DNA of 64,000 nt from an uncultured Alistipes sp. GTDB lineage: Bacteria > Bacteroidota > Bacteroidia > Bacteroidales > Rikenellaceae. The DNA lies in assembly GCA_900769405.1 (NCBI GenBank), contig CAAGGL010000024.1:248001-312000 (forward strand), in the 5' to 3' direction. The stretch's first letter is position 1; every line of letters begins with the position of its first letter. Positions 33,551 to 40,214 of the stretch are shown here, in pieces. The notes under the pieces were generated by a model. The model ran no database searches and had not been told where the DNA came from. It saw only the letters and a list, made by a program, of their open reading frames with translations. A program made the position numbers and the translations under genes.

Positions 33551-34507
33551 TTACTTCAAGCCCTCCAACAAGCGTTTGATAACAACCTCTGCCGAGATTT
33601 CGCGGTTTGCAGCCTCGGGAATAACCAGACTGCGCTCCGACTCGATAACCTCGTCAGTTACGATCATATTACGGCGTACGGGCAGGCAGTGCATAAAGTA
33701 GGCATTGTTCGTAAGTGCCATCTTCTCGGCATCAACCGTCCAATCGCGGTCGGTCGAGATCACCTGACCATAGTTCGGATCAGCGTATGCCGACCAATTC
33801 TTCGCATAGATAAAATCTGCACCCTCGAATGCCTTGCGCTGGTCGTACTCAACCTTTGCGCGACCAACAAACTGAGGATCCAGCTCGTAACCCTCGGGAT
33901 GAGTGATCACAAACTCATAGTCGGTAGCATTCATCCACTCTGCGAACGAGTTAGGTACAGCCTGCGGCAGAGCCTTCGGGTGGGGAGCCCACGTCATCAC
34001 AACCTTCGGGCGCTCCTTAGTCTTGTGCTCCTCGATTGTGATCAGGTCAGCAAAACTCTGCAACGGGTGACGAGTAGCTGCCTCCATACTGAATACGGGG
34101 CGACCCGAGTAGCGAATAAACTGCTCGATCACACGCTCCTCATAGTCCTCGGCCTTATCTTTCAACTGAGCAAATGAGCGCACACCGATAATATCGCAAT
34201 ACGACGCCATAACGGGGATAGCTTCCAACAGATGCTCCGCTTTATCGCCGTCCATCACCACGCCACGCTCGGTTTCGAGTTTCCACGCGCCCTGATTTAC
34301 ATCAAGCACCATTACGTTCATTCCCAAATTCATAGCAGCCTTCTGGGTACTCAGACGAGTACGCAGGCTCGAATTGAAGAATATCATCAACAGCGTGCGA
34401 TTGCGACCCAGATCGCTATGTGCAAAGCGATCGCGCTTGATCTCCATCGCCTCAGCAACTGCTGCACGCAAATCGCCAAGATCCTCGACGCAGGTAAACT
34501 TTTTCAT
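33551..34507 (-). CDS. argF': N-succinylornithine/N-acetylornithine carbamoyltransferase
   Basis: Transcarbamylase of 318 residues in the clade described for Bacteroides fragilis that carbamoylates N-acylated ornithine, not free ornithine. Seen: the carbamoyl-phosphate loop FFNSSLRTRLSTQ, SMEAATRHPLQSFADL, MTWAPHPK, and the HCLPVRRNMIVTD motif. At position 90, where the B. fragilis enzyme has Pro and the Xanthomonas acetylornithine enzyme has Glu at the equivalent site, this protein has Ala (GDKAEHLLEA). That argues against acetylornithine and for succinylornithine. It lies 17 bases after argD. Confidence 0.93.
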   Translation of the reverse strand: MKKFTCVEDLGDLRAAVAEAMEIKRDRFAHSDLGRNRTLLMIFFNSSLRTRLSTQKAAMNLGMNVMVLDVNQGAWKLETERGVVMDGDKAEHLLEAIPVMASYCDIIGVRSFAQLKDKAEDYEERVIEQFIRYSGRPVFSMEAATRHPLQSFADLITIEEHKTKERPKVVMTWAPHPKALPQAVPNSFAEWMNATDYEFVITHPEGYELDPQFVGRAKVEYDQRKAFEGADFIYAKNWSAYADPNYGQVISTDRDWTVDAEKMALTNNAYFMHCLPVRRNMIVTDEVIESERSLVIPEAANREISAEVVIKRLLEGLK

Positions 34508-34524
34508 ATATATAAATAGGTATA

Positions 34525-35652
34525 TTATTCGTTAATCAATTCTGCAAATGCCGCGAGGAAACGATCGGCCTCCTTGCGACCGACACCCAATGCAGGCAGC
34601 AGACGCACCGTCGTTGCACCCGCACCACCCGTAAAGATGTGCTTCTCGAACAACAGACGACGACGCAACTCCGACGCCGAACCCTCGATCTCGATGCCGA
34701 TCATCAGACCACGACCACGCACCTCCTTCAAGCGGGGCATCTTGCGCAACTCCGCGAGCAGGTACTCGCCCACTTCGTTTGCGTTCTCGATCAGTTTCTC
34801 GTTCTCAATCACATCGAGCACCGCCAGACCTGCCGCGCAAGCCAAGTGGTTACCACCGAAGGTCGTGCCCAACATACCGTACCACGCCTCAAACTGCGGA
34901 CCGATCAGTACACCACCCATCGGAAAACCATTGGCAATACCCTTCGCCACGGTGATCATATCGGGGCGGATACCTGCCCACTGGTGAGCAAAGAACTTAC
35001 CCGTACGACCATAACCTGACTGAATCTCGTCCAGAATCAGCGTTACGCCATAGCGTGTGGTTACCTCGCGCAGACCGCGCAGGAATTCGTCGGTCGGACA
35101 CTGAATACCGGCAACGCCCTGAATACCCTCGATGAGCACAGCGCAGAAACCGCCCTCAGCCAACTTAGCCTCGACAACCGCCAAATCGTTCAGAGCGACA
35201 AACTCGACATTCTTCGTGCGATTGAACGGCGACACAATCTTGGGATTGTCCGTCGCTGCCACAGCGCCCGAAGTACGACCGTGAAAAGCGCGCGAGAAGG
35301 CCAACACCTTCTCCTTGCCCGACTGGAACGACGCCAATTTGATCGCATTCTCGTTTGCCTCAGCGCCCGAATTGCAAAGGAACAAGCTATAATCCTCGTA
35401 TCCGCAAGCCTTACCCAAACGCTCGGCAAATGTGCGCTGCAACGAATTCTCGACCGAATTCGAATAGAAGCCCAGCGTTGCCACCTGCTTCGAGATCGCC
35501 TCGACATAGTGCGGGTGAGCGTGACCGATCGAGATCACTGCGTGACCACCATACAGATCGAGATACTCCTGACCCTCGGCATCATAGACATAGCTGCCAC
35601 AGCCGCGAACGGGCTCAACGGGATACAGCGGATATACATCAAAAAGATTCAT
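34525..35652 (-). CDS. argD: Acyl-ornithine aminotransferase
   Basis: PLP class III aminotransferase of 375 residues that converts acyl-glutamate semialdehyde to acyl-ornithine. Seen: FLCNSGAEANENAIKLA (PLP phosphate site), LILDEIQSGYGRTGKFFAHQ, MITVAKGIANGFPMGGVLI with the Schiff-base lysine, and TFGGNHLACAAGLAVLD. Good match in length and order to ArgD. It follows argC by 14 bases. Confidence 0.97.
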   Translation of the reverse strand: MNLFDVYPLYPVEPVRGCGSYVYDAEGQEYLDLYGGHAVISIGHAHPHYVEAISKQVATLGFYSNSVENSLQRTFAERLGKACGYEDYSLFLCNSGAEANENAIKLASFQSGKEKVLAFSRAFHGRTSGAVAATDNPKIVSPFNRTKNVEFVALNDLAVVEAKLAEGGFCAVLIEGIQGVAGIQCPTDEFLRGLREVTTRYGVTLILDEIQSGYGRTGKFFAHQWAGIRPDMITVAKGIANGFPMGGVLIGPQFEAWYGMLGTTFGGNHLACAAGLAVLDVIENEKLIENANEVGEYLLAELRKMPRLKEVRGRGLMIGIEIEGSASELRRRLLFEKHIFTGGAGATTVRLLPALGVGRKEADRFLAAFAELINE

Positions 35653-35666
35653 ATCTTCTCTCTTAA

Positions 35667-36629
35667 TTAGAATGCATTAGGTTTCAAGCGCAAGCCCTCG
35701 CGCTCGTCGAACCCACACATTATATTCATATTCTGCACGGCCTGACCCGACGCACCTTTCAGCAGGTTGTCGATCACTGACACTATCATCAACTTCGAAC
35801 CGTGTTTCTCGACCCACACCAACGCCTTGTTAGTATTGGTCACCTGCTTCAAATCGACATTCTTGCCGGCCACAAATGTGAACGCCGCATCGCGGTAGAA
35901 ATCCTCATAGAGCGCACGTGCCTCCTCTTCCGTCAACGACGACTCGGTATAGACCGCAGCCAAGATACCGCGAGCAAAATCGCCACGCATCGGCACGAAA
36001 TTAATCACATTCTCAAACGAGGGCTGCAAACCGCACAACGTGCGACCGATCTCCAACAAATGCTGGTGCTCAAATGCCTTATATACCGACAAGTTGTCGC
36101 TACGCCAGCTGAAATGGGTCGTTGCGCTCGGCTTAACACCTGCACCCGTCGAGCCCGTAACCGCCGTAACGTGTACCTCGCCATTCAGCTTACCCGCAGC
36201 CGCCAAAGGCAGCAATGCCAACTGGATAGCCGTAGCGAAACAACCGGGGTTAGCAACTCGCGTCGCGGTGCGCGTACGCTCGCGATTAATCTCGGGTAGA
36301 CCATAGACATAGCCCTCCGACTCATCGCGGAAGTCCTGCGCCAGATCGACAACCTTCAAGCCCTCGGGCATCTCGTTCTCCTCCCAGAACTTGCGGCTCT
36401 GGCCGTGCGCCGAACACATAAACAGCACATCGACAGCCTTCAAGTCGTACTCGGCACTGAAACGCAGATCGGTTTCGCCCCACAGACCGCCGTGAACATC
36501 GCATACGTGGTTGCCTGCATTGCTCGACGAATGAACGAACGCAATCTCCACCTGCGGATGGTTGATCAACAATCGGAGCAACTCGCCTGCGGTATAACCC
36601 GCGCCGCCTATAATTCCGACATTAACCAT
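35667..36629 (-). CDS. argC: N-acyl-gamma-glutamyl-phosphate reductase
   Basis: NADPH-dependent reductase of 320 residues. Seen: the Rossmann start VGIIGGAGYTAGELLRLL, ANPGCFATAIQLALLPL with the catalytic Cys, TGSTGAGVKPSATTHFSW, and HQHLLEI. It converts acyl-glutamyl phosphate to the semialdehyde. Its start shares a base with the argG stop, so translation is likely coupled. Confidence 0.97.
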   Translation of the reverse strand: MVNVGIIGGAGYTAGELLRLLINHPQVEIAFVHSSSNAGNHVCDVHGGLWGETDLRFSAEYDLKAVDVLFMCSAHGQSRKFWEENEMPEGLKVVDLAQDFRDESEGYVYGLPEINRERTRTATRVANPGCFATAIQLALLPLAAAGKLNGEVHVTAVTGSTGAGVKPSATTHFSWRSDNLSVYKAFEHQHLLEIGRTLCGLQPSFENVINFVPMRGDFARGILAAVYTESSLTEEEARALYEDFYRDAAFTFVAGKNVDLKQVTNTNKALVWVEKHGSKLMIVSVIDNLLKGASGQAVQNMNIMCGFDEREGLRLKPNAF

Positions 36630-37831
36630 TATTTCTCGTTACGTTTCTGAACGTTGTAGTAGATCTTCATCTGGTTACCCAAGATCTTGGTAAAGCCCTT
36701 CACGTCATCAGCAGTCCAAGCCTTGTTCACCTCGCCATACTCGCCGAAATCGGTCTTCATCAGGTCGAACGACGACTCAACTCCAACCAAAGTATAGCAG
36801 TAAGGACGCAGAGTCAGCTCAACCGTACCGGTAACATTCTGCTGCGTGCTGTCGAGGAATGCCTCCATATCGCGCATAACGGGTTCGAGATACTGAGCCT
36901 CGTGCAGGAACATACCATACCAAGTACCGATCTGATCCTTCCAATACTGCTGCCACTTGGTCAGCGTGTGTTTCTCCAACATCTTGTGAGCAGCGATGAT
37001 CATCATCGGAGCCGCAGCCTCGAAACCTACACGGCCCTTGATACCGATGATCGTATCACCGATGTGCATATCGCGACCGATACCATACTTCGCACCAATC
37101 TCCTCGATACGACGAATAGCCTCGACCTTATCCTCGAACTTCTCGCCATTAACGGCTGCGATCTCGCCCTTCTCGAAGGTCAGTTTCAAGCACTCCTCGC
37201 CCTCAGCAGTGATCTGGCTGGGATATGCGCTCTCGGGCAGAGTCTGCTCCGAACGCAGGGTCTCCTTACCGCCGATGCTGGTACCCCACAAACCCTTGTT
37301 GATCGAGTACTCCAACTTGGTGAAGTCGGCAACATAACCACGCTCCTTCAAATAGTTGATCTCGTACTCACGAGTCAATACCATATCGCGGGTCGGGGTG
37401 ATGATCTCGATCTCGGGAGCCAAGATCTGGAAGGTCAAGTCGAAACGAACCTGGTCGTTACCAGCGCCCGTCGAGCCGTGAGCTACGCAATCAGCGCCAA
37501 TACTCTTAGCATACTCGATGATGGCAATAGCCTGGAAAATACGCTCCGACGATACCGAAATGGGATAGGTACCATTGCGCAGAACGTTACCAAACACCAT
37601 ATACTTGATGCTCTTCGAGTAGTACTCCTGAGTGATGTCGAGCGATGCGTGCGACTTTGCACCCAGACGGTATGCGCGCTCCTCGATCGACGCCAACTCG
37701 TCATTCGAGAAACCACCCGTATTAGCAATCGCGGTGTGAACTTCGTAACCCAGATCATCGGTGAGATATTTGACGCAGAACGAGGTATCAAGACCACCGC
37801 TGAACGCCAAAACAACTTTTTTCTTTTCCAT
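36629..37831 (-). CDS. argG: Argininosuccinate synthase
   Basis: ATP-dependent ligase of citrulline and aspartate, 400 residues. Seen: the PP-loop VLAFSGGLDTSFCVKYL, VAHGSTGAGNDQVRFD, and KGLWGTSIGGKETL. Codon use is biased toward common codons, consistent with high demand. It follows the GNAT gene by 24 bases and overlaps argC by one base. Confidence 0.97.
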   Translation of the reverse strand: MEKKKVVLAFSGGLDTSFCVKYLTDDLGYEVHTAIANTGGFSNDELASIEERAYRLGAKSHASLDITQEYYSKSIKYMVFGNVLRNGTYPISVSSERIFQAIAIIEYAKSIGADCVAHGSTGAGNDQVRFDLTFQILAPEIEIITPTRDMVLTREYEINYLKERGYVADFTKLEYSINKGLWGTSIGGKETLRSEQTLPESAYPSQITAEGEECLKLTFEKGEIAAVNGEKFEDKVEAIRRIEEIGAKYGIGRDMHIGDTIIGIKGRVGFEAAAPMMIIAAHKMLEKHTLTKWQQYWKDQIGTWYGMFLHEAQYLEPVMRDMEAFLDSTQQNVTGTVELTLRPYCYTLVGVESSFDLMKTDFGEYGEVNKAWTADDVKGFTKILGNQMKIYYNVQKRNEK

Positions 37832-37855
37832 TGTTTTGTTTATATTTTTTATATT

Positions 37856-38473
37856 TTACTTCAAGTGAAAGATTTTGCGAACCTTGTTCATCAGCATCAT
37901 CCAATAAGGCGATAGTGCCGACTGCTTTTCGAGCGGCTGCTTGGGGTCGTACAGCATACCCGTGCAAAGGCACATACGGCGGTTGTTGCGCAACAGAATG
38001 TCGTAGTTGCAGCAACCCTGACAACCTGCCCAAAACTCCTCATCGTCGGTCAGCTCCGAGAACGTCACGGGCTTATAACCCAAACGCGAGTTGAGCTTCA
38101 TCACCGGCAGCGACGTCGTAATACTGAACAGCTTGGCAAACGGGAAACGCAGACGCGCCAACTCGAAGGTCTTCTCCTTGATGCGAGCTGCCAGACCCAG
38201 ATTGCGATACTCGGGATCGACAATCAGACCCGACGTTGCTACATAGTCGCCGTGACCCCAGCACTCGATATAGCTAAAACCAACCAATTTCTCGCCCTCC
38301 AAAGCGACAACAGCCTTACCGCCTGTAATTTTGGCAGAAATATATTCGGGCGATCGTTTTGCGATACCCGTACCACGCTGCAATGCCGACTCATAAATGA
38401 GGGTGCAGATACGCTCGGCGTACTTCACGTGCTCCTCTTTGGCAAATGCAACAGTAATCGATTTGTTACTCAT
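37856..38473 (-). CDS. GNAT acyltransferase heading the arginine operon (acylglutamate synthase candidate)
   Basis: Product of 205 residues with a GNAT fold: KAVVALEGEKLVGFSYIE, then VDPEYRNLGLAARIKEKTFELA (acyl-CoA phosphate loop) and ITTSLPVMKLNSRLGYKP. As the first gene of an otherwise complete pathway lacking argA and argJ, it is the best candidate for acyl-glutamate synthesis (N-acetyl or N-succinyl). The C-terminal 60 residues are unusual: FWAGCQGCCNYDILLRN then RRMCLCTGMLYDP, five Cys in two clusters that could bind a metal or cluster. A TATCTTTG box lies at 38528-38535. Confidence 0.8.
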   Translation of the reverse strand: MSNKSITVAFAKEEHVKYAERICTLIYESALQRGTGIAKRSPEYISAKITGGKAVVALEGEKLVGFSYIECWGHGDYVATSGLIVDPEYRNLGLAARIKEKTFELARLRFPFAKLFSITTSLPVMKLNSRLGYKPVTFSELTDDEEFWAGCQGCCNYDILLRNNRRMCLCTGMLYDPKQPLEKQSALSPYWMMLMNKVRKIFHLK

Positions 38474-38527
38474 CTAATTCCTTAAATAACTTTAACCTAA
38501 CCAACTTCGGTTCGTAAATACAGACTG

Positions 38528-38535
38528 CAAAGATA
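38528..38535 (-). promoter_or_regulatory. -7 promoter element of the arginine operon
   Basis: Minus-strand TATCTTTG, 54 bases before the GNAT start codon; no clear -33 TTG, and I see no ArgR-box palindrome nearby. Confidence 0.6.
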
Positions 38536-38607
38536 CTAAAAAAATCGCGTCATTGTGATATTTTCGTTGCTTTTTTACATATGTACGCGCACGTAAAGCC
38601 CATTATA

Positions 38608-38638
38608 TTGCATTTTCGCGGCGATTTTGCTAAATTTG
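38608..38638 (+). promoter_or_regulatory. Promoter of the serine hydrolase lipoprotein
   Basis: TTG (38608-38610), 20-base spacer, TAAATTTG (38631-38638). Confidence 0.75.
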
Positions 38639-38663
38639 CGAATCTCAAACAGACATTTTACCT

Positions 38664-39776
38664 ATGAAAAAGCTATTGGCACTACTCTCAATCACTATGA
38701 TGACCGCTTGCAACACCGTCGATAACTCGACCCTCACCGAACGTCTGGACGCACTTTTTGCATCAAAATATCCCGCAGCCGACGCCCCGGGCACAGCCGT
38801 GCTCGTAATGAAGGGCGACGAGGTGCTGTTCGAGAAGTGTTACGGTTTGGCCGACCTCGAAACCCGCGAGCCGATCACACCCCAAACCAACTTCTGCATC
38901 GCTTCAATTTCGAAACAATTTTCGGCCGTTGCGTTGCTGCAACTCGAAGAGCGTGGACTGCTCTCGATGAACGATCCGCTGAGCAAGTTCTTCCCCGAAT
39001 TTCGCGCGCCGTTCTACGATTCGATCACGCTGCACCACATTATGAGCCACACCTCGGGACTGCCCGACGCACGTCCGCGCACCGACCGCAATTTTGTGCT
39101 CTATTCGACCGATGTCGAGTCGTGTCAGTATCTGATCGATCTGGATTATCTGAACTTCCCGACAGGCACTCAATACGAGTATATCAACCCCACGTTCCAG
39201 CTTGTCTATCAGATTGTTGAGCGCGTAACGGGCACTCCGTTCGAGCAATATATGCACGACAATATTTTCGCACCTGCGGGTATGGAATCAACCCTCTATT
39301 TCGAGGCTGATCGCGAGATCCCCAACCTCTCGCACGGCTACGAATTTGACGACGAGAAGGGCTGTTTTGTCGAGTGCGACTATGGCGAAATCTCGTTCTT
39401 CGCATCGAAAGCCGACGGCGGCATCTACACCTCTCTGCGTGATTTCGCTCGCTGGGAGAAGGCTCTGCGCGGTACCGCAATCCTGAGCGAGGAGTCGAAA
39501 CGCAAGGCGTGGACGCAGCATATTATGATCCCCGAAGATGCTGATTATGGAGCAAATAGCAATACGGGATATGGTTACGGCTGGTTCGTTCAGCGCAACC
39601 CCGACCAGCCCGAACACATCTACCACTTGGGCGACAACGGAGGTTATTTGAACTATGCGGGACGTATTCCCGAGCACGAGATTTTGGTGCTGTTTTTCGC
39701 CAATGTTCCGCAGATTGACCGTATCGAAATGGCTGATGCTGTGTATGCGATTTTGCGCGAGGAGGGCGTAATGTAA
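38664..39776 (+). CDS. Serine hydrolase lipoprotein (beta-lactamase/class C PBP fold)
   Basis: Product of 370 residues; lipobox MMTAC puts the lipid at Cys16. Seen: SxxK as SISK (residues 81-84), the YxN-type motif in YEYINPTFQ and HLGDNGG as the third motif near the C-terminus. The fold covers class C beta-lactamases, D-alanyl-D-alanine peptidases and esterases; no feature assigns resistance, and the third motif HLGD differs from KTG. It is probably a periplasmic peptidase or esterase. It has its own promoter. Confidence 0.88.
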   Translation: MKKLLALLSITMMTACNTVDNSTLTERLDALFASKYPAADAPGTAVLVMKGDEVLFEKCYGLADLETREPITPQTNFCIASISKQFSAVALLQLEERGLLSMNDPLSKFFPEFRAPFYDSITLHHIMSHTSGLPDARPRTDRNFVLYSTDVESCQYLIDLDYLNFPTGTQYEYINPTFQLVYQIVERVTGTPFEQYMHDNIFAPAGMESTLYFEADREIPNLSHGYEFDDEKGCFVECDYGEISFFASKADGGIYTSLRDFARWEKALRGTAILSEESKRKAWTQHIMIPEDADYGANSNTGYGYGWFVQRNPDQPEHIYHLGDNGGYLNYAGRIPEHEILVLFFANVPQIDRIEMADAVYAILREEGVM

Positions 39777-39804
39777 ACTATTTTGCAAAAATTTAGGCTC
39801 TAAA

Positions 39805-39836
39805 TTTGGCAGATAAATAAATTTGGTCTATATTTG
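39805..39836 (+). promoter_or_regulatory. Promoter of tRNA-Ser
   Basis: TTTG (39805-39808), 20-base spacer, TATATTTG (39829-39836). Confidence 0.75.
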
Positions 39837-39867
39837 CACCTCGAAAAGCCGAAAGGTCATACGGTTT

Positions 39868-39955
39868 GGAAAGATGGGTGAGTGGCTTAAACCACCAGTT
39901 TGCTAAACTGACGTACGGGATTACTGTACCGGGGGTTCGAATCCCCCTCTTTCCG
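39868..39955 (+). tRNA. tRNA-Ser (GCT anticodon)
   Basis: An 88-nt class II tRNA. Acceptor GGAAAGA / TCTTTCC, anticodon loop TTGCTAA with GCT, long variable arm (GTACGGG...CTGTACC), T-arm GGGGG-TTCGAAT-CCCCC, discriminator G. CCA not encoded. Confidence 0.97.
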
Positions 39956-39961
39956 CAGAAG

Positions 39962-40004
39962 AATATCGGTCGCAAGAAATTGCGATCGATATTTGTTTTT
40001 TTTT
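39962..40004 (+). terminator. Intrinsic terminator of tRNA-Ser
   Basis: AATATCGGTCGCA / TTGCGATCGATATT stem followed by nine T, then nine G (T9G9, 39996-40013). Confidence 0.85.
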
Positions 40005-40013
40005 GGGGGGGGG
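39996..40013 (+). repeat. Adjacent T9 and G9 homopolymers
   Basis: Nine T (39996-40004) directly followed by nine G (40005-40013) after the tRNA-Ser terminator stem. No coding frame spans it. Such tracts change length easily. Confidence 0.9.
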
Positions 40014-40075
40014 TATGAGAAACTTGTTCTCAATAGCCTCTAAAAACAAATAGCGACAACTGAGGAGCAAGTTTG

Positions 40076-40148
40076 ACCGATATTATTCTGCAAGGACGCC
40101 CGTGGCAAGAAGGGCGATCACGTCGCGCCAGCGACGTAATCCCTCCTA
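40076..40148. repeat. Hairpin-bearing intergenic element
   Basis: ACGTCGC (40120-40126) and GCGACGT (40131-40137) around a four-base loop, preceded by GACGCCCGTGGC...AAGGGCGATC. No gene. Looks like a palindromic interspersed element, but no second copy is in this window. Confidence 0.4.
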
Positions 40149-40189
40149 CAAAAAAACAATCGCCGCCCGAACAACCTCGGACGGCGATT
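40149..40189 (-). terminator. Intrinsic terminator of the amidase gene
   Basis: AATCGCCGCCCGA / TCGGACGGCGATT stem (one mismatch); the minus strand continues GTTTTTTT. Confidence 0.85.
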
Positions 40190-40214
40190 ATTGCATATAT
40201 TAGAGCGTTACACC

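Noticed and set aside
38664..39776. Beta-lactamase resistance gene
   Set aside because: Only the general fold and SxxK are seen; the third motif is HLGD rather than KTG, so a resistance role is not supported.
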